Assembly (NCBI RefSeq): GCF_000247695.1
Contig: NW_004624776.1
Location: forward strand, 11,405,725 to 11,469,724
From: Heterocephalus glaber
Taxonomy: Eukaryota > Chordata > Mammalia > Rodentia > Bathyergidae
DNA length: 64,000 nucleotides
Reading direction: 5' to 3'
In this document: positions 43,605-54,300 of the stretch, one piece after another
Layout of the letters: every line of letters begins with the position of its first letter
Position numbering within the stretch: the stretch's first letter is position 1
Notes under the pieces: model-generated
Seen by the model: only the letters and a program-made list of their open reading frames with translations
Told to the model about the DNA's origin: nothing
Databases searched by the model: none
Translations under genes and position numbers: made by a program

Positions 43605-43880
43605 TAACCTGTTTATCACTTTTTGTTGCTGTGACAAAATACTTGAGAAAAAGAACTTAAAAAGAGGAAAGATTTATTTTTCCTCATGGTTTCAGGACAT
43701 GATTGGCTGGCTCTATTGTTCCTAGGCTTATGGTGAGGCAGAAACATATCATGGAGGAAATGTGTTGTGGAAGAAACTGCTCGTCTCATGACAGCTAGAA
43801 AAAAGAGAAGGGGAGAAGACAGGAGAGAGGCAGAGGGAAATGAAGGGGGAGGAGAGAGGCCATTTACTGTCAGGGAATAT
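43605..43880 (-). mobile_element. LTR, ERVL-MaLR-like, antisense, partial
   Basis: 'ttttgttgctgtgacaaaat', 'gaggaaagatttatttttcc', 'tatggtgaggcagaaacata' and a purine-rich 'gagagaggcagaggg' stretch. The rest of the LTR is missing. Confidence 0.75.
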
Positions 43881-44119
43881 GACAGTTACACTAATATCTT
43901 TCCCTTTGGAAATTTTTAATTAAAGAATTAAACATTTATTGTGCCTTTTGAGGAGAAAGTGCAGTTCATTCCTAATTGATGAGAAGCAGCTCTTTAGAGA
44001 AAAATGTCAGTTAATATGCACATTATGCAGGAAAAATGTGCAATGTATAGGAGGTGGAAAGAATGATTGAATTAGAAAATTGCCATTTTGCAAACCTCAA
44101 CAAAATAAATGATTTAAGC

Positions 44120-44490
44120 AAGTGTTATAAATGGATTCTCTACAACCAGGATTTGGTAAACTACAACTCCCTGGCCATATCCAGCCTACTGTTGAATTTT
44201 ATATACCCAGGAGCCAATTTTTTCTAATACAAATTTTATATAGTTGAAAAAAATCAAAGGGAGGAAGATATTTCATGACATGGAAAATTTATTTAAAATT
44301 CTGATTGCAATGCTCATAAATGAGGTTTTATTGTAACATAGCCACCCTTGTTCATTTACATAGTGTGTATGAGGGCATTTGTGCTACAAGCGCAGATTTC
44401 AGTAACTGAGCTACAGTCATTATGGTCCACAAAGCCTAAATTATTTAGTATCTGGAATTGTACAAAAACCATTTGCCAACCTTTGTGATA
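44120..44490 (-). mobile_element. hAT-Charlie-type MITE, antisense
   Basis: 'atttggtaaactacaactcc', 'aaatgaggttttattgtaac', 'tagccacccttgttcattta', 'ccacaaagcctaaattattt' and 'accatttgccaacctttg'. Reverse orientation of the family at 27225. Confidence 0.78.
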
Positions 44491-44739
44491 AATGAGTTTT
44501 TGAAAGGAAATAGGGGCAGGGAATATTTGGACAGTGCTAATATTTCATACTATAAATTGCAAAAGAAAAATGATTTTAATAATGCAAAGATCTGGCAGTC
44601 ACTGCTTTACCAACTTATTGAAGCTTAACATCACTAACAAAGGGTCAATCTGATATTATGTGCTGGCTGATGGAAGGCGATGTGACCTCTTTGTTTGAAC
44701 CTGAAATATTCTTGCCAAATATGTCTAACTTGAAAAATA

Positions 44740-44826
44740 TAAGTAGTTTTATTGAGGTATTGTTGATCTATAATACGCCTGTGGAATCATCACCACAGTA
44801 AAGGTGATGAATTTTGAAGCATAGAC
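44740..44826 (-). mobile_element. L1M 3' end, antisense, short
   Basis: 'gttttattgaggtattgttg' and 'ggaatcatcaccacagtaaa' match antisense L1M ends. Cut by the following LTR. Confidence 0.6.
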
Positions 44827-45059
44827 ATTGTCATCAGCTCTTTCTTCTCTGGCTCTTCCTTGATCTCTCTGCTTCTTGTTGGTGGGAAGTGAGCCCCTTT
44901 TCTCTGCCACACCTTTCCACGGCCGTGTTTGTGCCTTACTGCGGGCCTAGAAGCAATGGAGCCAACTGACCATGGACTGAAACCCCTGAAACCACAAGCT
45001 AAAAATAAACCCATGCTCCTTTAAGTTGACTTTTGTCACAGCCACAAAAAGTTGACACA
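44827..45059 (+). mobile_element. LTR, MaLR-like, sense, 5' part missing
   Basis: 'aagcaatggagccaactgac', 'catggactgaaacccctgaa', 'agctaaaaataaacccatgc' and the end 'aaaaagttgacaca'. Only the 3' half is present. Confidence 0.75.
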
Positions 45060-45060
45060 T

Positions 45061-45526
45061 TGTTATAGCTTGTGGCTAGATGTCCTCCCAAAGCTTCATG
45101 TGGACAAAAGCAGGGCTTTTTAGAGGTGGCTGCTTCTAGGGCATATGATGCTGGGATTAAGTGTGTGATGTTGGGATTAAGGGTGTCCAATTACTAAATT
45201 AGTCCACTGACTGGTTTGGCATAGTTCTAGGTGTTGATAATGGGAAGGTACACCCTGGGTGTGGGTGGCACCACCCAAAGGGTGAGTGACCTGGAAGGGA
45301 TAAAAGGGAGAGACAGGCTGCTGCTGCTGTTGTTTTGTTGCTACTTTGCTGCTTTGCTGCCTTCTGCCTGCCATGAACTGTTTCTCCTTTGTGATGCCAC
45401 CCTGCCTTGGAGTCAGTCAACTATGGACTGAAATCTCTACAAACTGTGAGCCAAATAAACTTCTCCTCCTCTAACTTTGGGTGTCAGGTGTTTTGTCTGA
45501 GCAACAAGAAAAGTAACTAAGTCAAA
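45061..45526 (+). mobile_element. Solo LTR, MaLR/ERVL-like, sense
   Basis: 'tgttatagcttgtggctaga', 'attagtccactgactggttt', 'aaactgtgagccaaataaac' and 'taactaagtcaaa'. A 5-bp repeat 'cacat' lies at 45056-45060 and 45527-45531. Same subfamily as 24152-24603. It abuts the preceding LTR. Confidence 0.8.
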
Positions 45527-45540
45527 CACATACTCCCTCA

Positions 45541-45590
45541 GAGGAGTTCCAATGTTGAGTGTTCATTGGAATCATCTGGAGTTCTAAAAG
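45541..45590 (+). mobile_element. MER5-type hAT fragment
   Basis: 'tgttgagtgttcattggaat' and 'catctggagttctaaaagt' fit the left half of MER5. The rest was displaced by MER2. Confidence 0.55.
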
Positions 45591-45790
45591 TGCTGTTATC
45601 CCTTGGTATCCACAGGGAATTTGTTCTTGGATTGCATAGGATACCAAAATCCATGGATGCTCAAGACAATTATTTAAAATGGCACAGTATTTGTATAGTA
45701 CCTATGCACATCCTCTTGTGTACTTTAAATCATTTCTAGATGACTTATAGTAATTAAAGCAATGTACATGGGATGATAAAAATATATGGT
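45591..45790 (+). mobile_element. MER2-like Tigger fragment, sense
   Basis: 'gttatcccttggtatccaca', 'ataccaaaatccatggatgc', 'cctatgcacatcctcttgtg' and 'actttaaatcatttctagat' are MER2 blocks. The 3' part is missing. Confidence 0.85.
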
Positions 45791-46014
45791 GAGCATTTGA
45801 ATTTAAAAATATAGTAAAAAGCATATTGCCATTAATCTCCCTCAAAAAAGTCCCCTTTTCTTCAAACACATTTATCCCATTATTCTTGCTACCTTCTGAA
45901 ATACTTTACAGTTTATGTTTACAGGAATTTCTGTCAAATAAAAACATTACATGTGTCCTCATTTACCTTAATCACTGGATCTGGCACTGAACAACTTATG
46001 GCTCTTCTCCAAAG

Positions 46015-46260
46015 AAAATGATCGTTAAGGTCAATATTTTGAATCAATTCAGGACATCAAGGTAGGCACAATAGCACAATTAAAGACACTCACAAAAGAG
46101 GACTTCCAGAACTGCTTCAGAAAGTGACAAGGAAAATGGGTAAGTATGTTTGAAGCAAGGGGGAGTCTTTTGAGAAGGAATTAATAGCAGTGTAATAATT
46201 TTCCTTAAATTTGAACATCCCCTGTGTGTTTTGATCATACCTCTATCATCCTCAGAAGTT
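46015..46260 (+). pseudogene. Tc1/mariner-like transposase remnant (C-terminus)
   Basis: The frame at 46053 reads 'DIKVGTIAQLKTLTKEDFQN' followed by CFRK and a stop. This resembles the C-terminus of mariner-family transposases that end with a 'kEDFQnCFrkW..RW' pattern. Trp after 'FRK' became a stop, and the frame breaks further downstream. No inverted terminal repeats were confirmed. Confidence 0.55.
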
Positions 46261-46375
46261 TTACTGTGTGTCTTTTTTGTCTTTTATTCTTCCTCCTTGT
46301 TTGTCTCATCAATCTGCTTTCCACTGCTATAGGTTAGTTTATGTTTTGCAGATTTTAAATAAATATACCATGCAC

Positions 46376-46700
46376 TGAATATTCGTGCCTCCCTAAGTTC
46401 ATATTTTTAATCTTAATCACCATTGTGATGGTTTTCAGTCTTATGCAGGTGATGAGGTCACGGAAGCCTCATGAAAGGGGCTAGTGCCCTTATAAGAAGA
46501 GTTTGCTTCCTCTGTTCTCAGCTATGAGAGGACACAATGCAAAGCGGTTATCTGCACATTGGCAAGAGAGCCCTTACCAGAGCCCCCATGCTGGCATTCT
46601 AGCTTCAGATTCTCCAGCCTCCATTATTATGAGAGATCCTTTTATTTAAGCCACTTAATCTATGGTATTCTGTTACAGCAGCCTGAGCATACTGAGATAA
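46376..46700 (+). mobile_element. MaLR LTR (MLT1/MST-like), sense
   Basis: 'ttcgtgcctccctaagttca', 'aaaggggctagtgccctta', 'taagaagagtttgcttcctc' and 'taatctatggtattctgtta' are in the MaLR order. Confidence 0.75.
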
Positions 46701-46858
46701 AATGGAATAATACATGTACTTTTAAAAATCTTAATTCTTCCACTCAGAATTTGAGATTCAATCATGATCTTGTATGTATCAATGGTTTATTCTTTTTTGT
46801 TGCTGAGTAGTATCCTATTGTAGTGATATGCTATAATTTGATTTTCCACTTACATGTT

Positions 46859-46934
46859 TTTGGTACTGGGGGTCGAACTCAGGTCCTTGAGCTTGAGGTA
46901 GGCGGTGGAACCACTGAGCTAAATCCCCAGCCCT
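46859..46934 (-). mobile_element. tRNA-like SINE in L1M, antisense
   Basis: 'ggtactgggggtcgaactca', 'ggtccttgagcttgaggtag' and 'ccactgagctaaatccccag'. TSD 'tccacttacatgtt' (46845-46858) against 'tccatttacatgtt' (46935-46948), 13/14. Confidence 0.93.
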
Positions 46935-47539
46935 TCCATTTACATGTTGACAGGCATTGGTATTGTTTCCATGCACATGTTGATGAGCATTGACCTATTA
47001 CAAATAAAGCTACTATGGTATTCAAATACAAGTTTCTCTGTGGCAATATATTTTTATTTCTCTTGAGTAAATGTCTAGCAGAACTGTTTGTCATATGGTA
47101 AGTTTATGTTTAACTTTTTAAGAAACTTCTAAAGTGGTTGTGTCATTTTACAGTCCCATTAGCAGTGAATGAGAGTTTCAGTTGCTCCATATGCTTACCA
47201 TGCTCAGTATAATAAATTTTTAAAATTTTGGTCATTCTAATAGATGTGCAGTGGCATTTGTGGTTTTGATTTGCATTTCTTGTAATGACTTATGGCACTG
47301 AACATGTTTTCATGTGCTTATTAGCCATCTGTGCATCTTCCTTGTGAAGAGTGTCCAAATATTTTGCCCATCTAAAAGAGGTACATTGTTTGTTTTTATC
47401 GTTAGTGAATTTTGAGAGATTTTAAAATATATTCTGGATACAAATTCTTTATCAGGTATATTATTTTCATATGTTTTCTCCCTATCTGTGATTTGTCTTT
47501 TTTCTTTTCTTAATATTTTGAAAAAGCAGTTTTAATTTT

Positions 47540-47623
47540 TTTTGTTTTGGTACCGGGGATTGATCTCGGTTCCTTGTGCTTGTGGGGCAGGCAGCAGAAC
47601 CACTGAGGTAAATCCCTGGCCCC
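47540..47623 (-). mobile_element. tRNA-like SINE in L1M, antisense
   Basis: 'ggtaccggggattgatctcg', 'ccttgtgcttgtggggcagg' and 'ccactgaggtaaatccctgg'. Perfect 15-bp TSD 'agcagttttaatttt' (47525-47539, 47624-47638). Confidence 0.95.
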
Positions 47624-47991
47624 AGCAGTTTTAATTTTGACAAAGCCTAATTTATTCCTTTTTCTTTTATGGGTCATGCTGTCTTTGTTAATTTTAGATA
47701 GATTTGCCTAACATAACAGAAAAAAATATTTTCTCCTTTGTTTTCTTGTAGAAAATTTATAGTGTTAGGTTTTATGCTTAGGTCTATTATTTATTTTCTG
47801 TTTATTTTAGTATATGGTATGAAATTTGTATCAAAGTTTAAAAATTTTTTACCCACGCATGTTCAATTCCATTTATTGAAAAGACAATTATTTTTCAGGA
47901 AGTTGCTTTTGCATCTTTGTGAAGAATCATTTTTCTGTATGTTTGTGGTTGTATTTCTTGACTCTCTAACCTGTTTGACTTTCTGTGTCTA

Positions 47992-48349
47992 CAATGGACC
48001 CTCAAGTTATGACCAGCCTGACATACGAACAACTTGGGCTATGACCAGAATTTTAGTTTTAACTTATGAATAAGTCTTGAGTTATGACCTGAATACTGGG
48101 TGCTTGTTCTTCCAGATCATCTCAGATACAGATTTAACCCTTAAAGAGTTCTGGAAGGGACATTACAACATTCTTTCCTATGTGGGGTTAATGGAGAAAT
48201 ACTCTTCCAATGTCTAAGGACCTTGAGATCTACCTGGAAGAAAGTGTGGCTTAAAATTGCTTAGGAGAGAGACTTTGAAGGCAATTGACCAACTTGAATT
48301 ACAACCAGCCCTCAGGAATGAATTGAGTTTGTAAATAAAGGGTCCACTG
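47992..48349. mobile_element. Tigger-like DNA transposon in L1M (358 bp)
   Basis: Left end 'caatggaccctcaagttatg' after TA. The right end reversed is 'cagtggaccctttatttaca'. The internal sequence has 'gggctatgaccagaatttta' and related tandem-like blocks. Antisense L1M resumes immediately after. Confidence 0.82.
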
Positions 48350-48440
48350 ATGCTAATGCCATGTTGACATAACTATAGCGGTATGACAGGTCAATATTAA
48401 GTAGTGTTAGTCCTCCAATACTGATCCTTCTCAAAGATGT

Positions 48441-48800
48441 TGTGATGGTTAATCTTAATTGTCAAGTTAATTGGACTGAAGATCGCCTAGAAAATTAGCA
48501 AAGCACACTCCTGGCATGTCTGTGAGGGTATTTCCAGGGACAATTAACATATGGGACAGCAAACTCAGTGGGAAAACTCACCTTGAATGTGGGTGGCACA
48601 ATCCACTAGAATGGGGACCCTGATAGGACAAACTAAAGGAAGAGGAAAACTGCCCGCCTCCTTGGCTGTCACGGAAACTTTGCTCCACCACACCCTCTGC
48701 CTCACCACAGGTCTAAAAGCAGAGGGACCTCTGAAATTGTGACCCAAAATCAACCTTTTCCCCTTCAAGTTGTCATAGAAAATGATAGCTGATGAATACA
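48441..48800 (+). mobile_element. Solo LTR in L1M, MaLR/ERVL-like, sense
   Basis: 'tgtgatggttaatcttaatt', 'gtgagggtatttccagggac', 'gaatgtgggtggcacaatcc', 'gacccaaaatcaaccttttc' and 'gctgatgaataca'. Near-TSD 'gatgt'/'gatat'. Confidence 0.82.
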
Positions 48801-49049
48801 GATATTGTGGCTGTTCTAGGTTCTTTGGCTACTTTGTACATTTCCATATAAATTTTAGAATCAACTTGTCAATGTCTATAAAAGAGCCTGTTGGAATTTG
48901 ATTTTGATGACTTTGAATTATAAATTAATTTGAAAAGAATTGATAACTTACAAGTATTTAGTCATCCAGATCATGATCATGGTGTATCTTTCCATTCACT
49001 TAGGGCTTTAATTTCTCACAGTAACATTTTGTAGTCATCAGTATACAGG

Positions 49050-49539
49050 TTATGATTGGCAGAGTTCTAAAATGGCTTCCAGGATACTCACCTCCCAGTA
49101 GAGATGACTTGTATAATGTTTTCCCCTCAAGTATGGACAGGACTTATGACATAATGGGATTTCACTTCTGCAATTGGGTTACTAATCAGTTGATTTTTGA
49201 GTGAATAAAAAGATATTATCTTAAGTGGGCCAATTTAATTGGATACCATAGAAACACTGTAATATTAGCTTCCTAGAAGATGAGATTCCCCCATGAGTTC
49301 TTCAGCCACAGGAAACTGAATTCTGCCAACAGCCCAAATGAGCTTGTGAGAGGTGCCCAAGCATCAGATCAGACCAGTGCTGCAGCTGACATTTTGATTA
49401 CAGCCCTTGAGACTTGAGCAGAGGATTTAGCTAAGCAATACTGTCTCCTGACCCATGAAAACTGATTTTGCAAAAAAAAAAAAAAAAAATTAAAACAAAC
49501 AAACAAACAAAAAACCCCCCAAAAACTGGTTTTGCAATA
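49050..49539 (+). mobile_element. MLT1-type MaLR LTR in L1M, sense
   Basis: 'aatgggatttcacttctgca', 'aggaaactgaattctgccaa', 'caacagcccaaatgagcttg', 'attacagcccttgagacttg' and 'tgacccatgaaaactgattt'. Its end carries the A-rich insertion described separately. Confidence 0.75.
49474..49521 (+). mobile_element. A-rich insertion with TSD but no element body
   Basis: 18 A, then TTAAAAC and (CAAA)n, ending in CCCCCC. It is flanked by 'aaaactgattttgcaa' (49458-49473) and 'aaaactggttttgcaa' (49522-49537), 15/16 identical. It looks like a retroposition event that left only a tail. Confidence 0.75.
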
Positions 49540-50175
49540 CACAGGTCTTCGGTGTCTTTGTCAGATTTGTCCCTCTTTCTTATTTTTAGTTGTTATTATG
49601 AATGGATTTTTTTTTCTTAATTTCATTTTTGGATTGTTTGTTGCTAAAACATAGAAATGCAACTGTTTTTTAAAATGTTTGTATTGTATCCTGCAGTCCT
49701 GTTAAACTTATTACTTCTAATAGTTTCTAAAAAGTTATTTCTTAGTATGTTGATTATGTTGCCTATAAAAAATAAAAATGTTTTCTTCCTTTCCATTTAG
49801 CATGCCATTAATTTATTTCCCTGGCCTTATTGCCCAGGCTAGAAGCTCAGTGTTAAATATTCAGATTTTTACTCTTAATTATGATACAGTCTTACTTTAG
49901 GTTCTTTTTGTGGATACCAGCTATATGATTAAGGAAGTTTTCTTCCATTCTTATTTTGTGGAGAATTTTTATGAGAAATGCATTTTATTATAAAAAATTT
50001 TTGAATGTATTGAGATGATCGGATAGTTTTTGTCATTTATTCTTTAATATAGTAAATTAAATTGATTTTTCATGTTAACATAACTTTGATTTCCTGAAAT
50101 AAATCAATTAAGCTATGAGCCATTTAATGCACTGCAGGGTTATATTTACTTAGCCTGTTTGTTTAAATTTTTTTT

Positions 50176-50252
50176 TCCGGTACTGGGGATCAAACTCAAG
50201 ACCTTGCTCTTGCAAGGCAGGCACGGTGCCACTGAGCTAAATCCCCAGCCCT
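50176..50252 (-). mobile_element. tRNA-like SINE in L1M, antisense
   Basis: 'ccggtactggggatcaaact', 'aagaccttgctcttgcaagg' and 'gccactgagctaaatcccca'. Imperfect TSD 'tgtttaaattttt'/'tgttaaaatttta'. Confidence 0.92.
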
Positions 50253-50334
50253 GTTAAAATTTTATAGACTGGTTGTAAGTTTCTTCTCTTGTAATTTCTT
50301 TGCTTTTAGCATCAGAGTAACCCTGGATATCTAG

Positions 50335-50475
50335 GACCACTCTGTGATCACCTGTGTAGTAAACTTCATGGGTGTAGAGAACATGGCTATTTTGTTATAG
50401 TCACAATGTTCCACAAAGTGCCTAGCATATAGTTGAGATTTGATAAATATTTGTTGAATGACTGAGTGAGTGTGA
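50335..50475 (+). mobile_element. L2 3' end, sense
   Basis: 'gttccacaaagtgcctagca', 'tatagttgagatttgataaa' and 'tatttgttgaatgactgagt' are the canonical L2 terminus. Confidence 0.82.
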
Positions 50476-51527
50476 ATAAACTGGCCCTCCCTACCACTTC
50501 ATCTTCATTTTTTAATGTAGTCCTCACTCTACCTTTATCCATACTAAAAAAATACAACATATAACTGAACGTACCATCTTGAGACAGCTAAGATTAGATA
50601 TTTCAGTCCCAAGGAATGAGTACTTTCTCCTCCCAAGTATCTATTTGTGGCTATTTATTTAAGTGAGCAGAGAGAGACTCCCCGAGGAAAACACTCAAAG
50701 ACTATCCAAAATTGAGCTCCACACACATTCAGGAATAGTTAGCTCTGAGGCTGAGACCAGGATCTGGACTGTGGGCTGACAGATGGGAGTCATGATATGA
50801 AGAACTCTGATGAAGTTGAGAGAATTTATCAAGGGGTCAGTAAAAGAGCAAGCAATGGAGATGGAGGAGAGTAGAATTTTTAGAAATGCTACTGATCCAG
50901 CCTGGTCTCATCCTATCCCCAGTAGTATATGCTAGGGGGAGGAGAAGACTGTGGATGCTGACCTACGAGTCAACCCCTCAAATCCCTGACTTTCCATCCA
51001 AGCAAACCTGACATGGGAGCTGTTCTCATTCTCATTGCTCAAGGTCTGCCGAGCTTTTAGGGTACCATGAAGTCTAAGGTCCACTGACAGAGGTTCACAG
51101 CTTGGAGCTTTATGGAGGCTGCACAGTGAAGCTGGGGGTCACAGAGGGAAGAAGTAATAGGTGGCACTGTGGCATATAAGGAAACAAACGACACTGCTCG
51201 AGATCTGCCCCAAATTAACGCGAGGGAAGAAGAGGCCATAGGAGTAGAGATGGGGGCTAAGAACCATAGTTGTGTGGGTCTTAATTCCATAGCACTATTG
51301 GCTGCCAGACTAATAGCCACTCTTGCTCTTCCTTATTTTTTAAAAAAACTGTTTTATTTGCTCCAACACCAGTAGTAGTGTGCACATTGAGGTTGCATCT
51401 ACTCCGGGGGATTAGTCATGATTGCTTGAGGCATCATGGTACCCCATTTCCTTTGTCAACAGTTGGCTTGGGGTAAGGGAAACATTTTCCAGTTCTGGTC
51501 AATAAAACAGAGGTGGCAAGTCAAGGA
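50476..51527. other. No recognisable feature
   Basis: Mixed DNA. An 87-codon minus frame at 51057-51320 has no family signal. Confidence 0.45.
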
Positions 51528-51994
51528 GAACGATGGTTAATTTTAGGCATCAACTTGACTGGGCTACAGGGTGCCAAGATATTTGGCCAAATATTATTTC
51601 TGTCATTCTGTATTGGTCTGTTAAGGTAGCATTTCAATCAGTAGACTGAGTAGTGCAGATTTCCACCCATCAGATACTGGTAAGTTTAATCCAATCAGTT
51701 GATGATCTGACTAGAACAAGGCCAACCTTCCCTGGAGTAAGAGGATTTTTTCAACCCAATGGCCTTCAACTGGGGCACTGAGGTTTTCTCCTGAATTTGA
51801 ACTTGAACTGCAACATCAGATCTTCCTGGATTTTGAACCTGGCAGAACTACACTATCTACTTTGCTGGTTCTCTGGCTTGCCAACTCACCTACTGATCTT
51901 GGGAGCTGTCAGTCTCCAGAATCATGTGAGCCAATTCCTTTAAATAAATCTCTTTATATTAAGTGGTTCAGTTTCTCTAGAGAACCTTAATACA
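51528..51994 (+). mobile_element. Solo LTR, ERVL (MLT2-like), sense
   Basis: 'gatggttaattttaggcatc', 'aacttgactgggctacaggg', 'tggccttcaactggggcact', 'atgtgagccaattcctttaa' and 'ctctagagaaccttaataca' follow the MLT2 order. Confidence 0.8.
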
Positions 51995-53974
51995 GGGGAC
52001 TTCTGAGAAAACGTTTTGTCCTTGATGGAAAGAAAGAGTGTATTGAGGAGAAACACCTGTGTTTCTGAGTGTGATTTTGCCGTGGAATTTGGAATGTCTA
52101 GAGATGGGGCACCCATCTTTGGTTTGTAAGGACATTATGTGAGCTGTGAGAATGGCAGAAGAGAAAGACAGAAGAGCCTGAGCCCTTGGTGACATTGTTG
52201 AGCAACTGAACCTGCCATGGACCAGCTTGGTTCAGGTACCTTGCTGTGGGAAACGAAAATTCTCCTTAATGTTTAATCTTGGTATCCAAAGTGTGTCTGC
52301 AGAACACATTGTATTGTCAATTGCGTTGACCAACTATGTTATCAGTTAGATTCTACATCTCTAACAAGTTTGTGTAGAATCACAGCCCACTTTTGATGTT
52401 TCCAATTAAAGTCCTCATTTTAATAAGATCCCCAGGTGATTTGGGCACAATTGGATTAGAGAAATACGGGCTTCAGTGATTTTTAGTGGGATATTCTGTT
52501 TCTTGCATTGGAGAACATATTAATAGAGGTCATATGACCATTTGGATCCACAGACTGAAGTATGTGAACATTTGACTTGATTTTTTTCTGACTGTGCTCC
52601 TTTTGTGGTGCTCATTCTGTTGGAGTGTATGTCTCTCCTCTCCTCTCATTATTCCTTGTGGCTAATGTGTACCTCCTTCCAGATTCAGTGAAGGTGTCAC
52701 TTCCACCAGGAAGCTCCCAGACTGCTTCTAGGTTTAACCGGGTGTACTTTGCCCCATTTTGTTTGCATCTTTTCTTACTGGATTCTTCAGCCAGCACCCA
52801 AGTGCCTTGAGGAAAATCTAATTTTGCTCTCTGTACTCTCCACGTCTGTCCGTTGTCTGGCACAAGCAGACAGCCGAATGAGTGTTTTTTTGAAAAGAGT
52901 GAATATTGCTTTGCTAATCTGTTCCTTGCTACTGCCTCCTCCCCCACGGGGGCTCCAGACACTGCACAGAAGTGCTGCCATGGCAGGAAGCCCAGTGTAG
53001 GATTAGGGAATTAGGAGCCTGCTGGCTGGGTAGCTGTCTCCTCCCACCCCCACCCCCTTCCCGGTGAGCTCATTGCTCAGAAGCAGCTGCAGAGGCTCTT
53101 CCCCCCCACCCCCCCATGTCCTCTCATTTCCAGGAACAAATGTCACAAGTCACCCGACAACTGAGGAAGAAATGTTTTGGCATGGGGAAGACCTTCCAAT
53201 ATGAATTCTCGAAGCTGGAAGTGCTTCTCTAGCATTCTCTCTGAGCTGGAGCCCATCTGTGGATGCCACTCAAAGCAACCCAGGCTCTGGCTGCTGACAT
53301 GGCAGAAGCAGGTGGATTGAGATGTGTTACATATGTGTACCAATCCCCATGCGGGATGTAATCATTATGTACTGCAAGCGTGTATTGAAAAACTAAAAAT
53401 TGAAATAAAAAAGAAGTGGAATGGCAATAAAACATAACAAGGACGGGCCAGAGGCATCTATTAGGTGAGATGAGCACTTAAGTGCATTTAGTGGCACTTT
53501 CCTTTAAGAAATGATTTAAAGTGGGAAATTTCTCCCTTGGTAGTGGTAGATGCTATGCCATCCATTTGTATACACTGAGGCTTTCAGTAAAACCAAGTTG
53601 GCTTCAACCTGGGATGAGGGGCCATTGTTGCTGGGAGCAGCATCCCTGGGGTGGATGTTGGAGCTAGCTGTCCAGACCTGAGTCAAGAAGAGTCCCATTT
53701 TCCAGCGATGGTGGCACAGGCAGCTTTCCTCATTAGCAGGAGCACCATGGCGATATCTGGAACACACTGGGATGCTGGGGTGCATTTGGGAAATCAGTTT
53801 CTTGGCTCAGATGCACCAGTCCAGCTGGTGCCTGCCTGGCAGAGGTGCATATGTGCTAATGGCTTCAAGCAAAAGAATGGAGAGAGGCCCCAGGATGAGG
53901 AAGTACCAGTCCTTAGAGGCCCCAAATGGTACATTCCTTTGGGATTCAGTGGAAATGACAAAGCCATGATTAAT
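51995..53974. other. Mostly unassigned; MER5-like patch and an A-rich tail
   Basis: 52335-52480 has MER5-like blocks ('tctacatctctaacaagttt', 'aagatccccaggtgatttgg'). 53385-53420 is an A-rich end of an unknown retroposon. 52740-53130 is repeat-free with C-rich runs and looks unlike its surroundings. Confidence 0.4.
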
Positions 53975-54072
53975 TCATTTACTTTGTAAGTATTTGCTGA
54001 GAAATCCCCTTTAACAGAGAGCTCCTGCCCTTACATAGCTACCTGTCTAGTGGATGAGGGACGCGGACACAG
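53975..54072 (-). mobile_element. L2 fragment, antisense
   Basis: 'tttgtaagtatttgctgaga', 'gagctcctgcccttacatag' and 'ctacctgtctagtggatgag' fit an antisense L2 end. Confidence 0.6.
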
Positions 54073-54174
54073 ACAAACATAACCAATCCAATATGGTAGG
54101 TGCTATTGTAGCAGCAAAGGCAGGACATGAGGGTAGCAAAGGGCCAGAAAGATGTCCCAGAGAAGGGACAACTG

Positions 54175-54300
54175 AGTTATATCTCAGAAGGACATGTGTG
54201 CAGGGGAGGAAACCAACATTCACTCAGTGCCAACTGTGGGGCAGGCAACCTCTTCTGTTGATGAGGAACTGAAGCTGAGGGAGGATCACTGGCTGGCCTA
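54175..54300 (-). mobile_element. MIR-like fragment, antisense
   Basis: 'cattcactcagtgccaactg', 'tgatgaggaactgaagctga' and 'gggaggatcactggctgg' fit antisense MIR weakly. Confidence 0.4.

Larger units (their letters stand above)
46710..50330 (-). mobile_element. Old L1M ORF2 mosaic, antisense, six insertions
   Basis: Antisense L1 ORF2 can be read in pieces: 46710-46858, 46949-47539, 47639-47991, 48350-48440, 48801-49049, 49540-50175 and 50253-50330. Diagnostic patches: 'tcatatggtaagtttatgtt', 'ttattctggatacaaattc'-like, 'gttaggttttatgcttaggt' and 'cttgtaatttctttgctttt'. Two SINEs, a Tigger, an LTR, an MLT1 and a further SINE interrupt it. Confidence 0.85.
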
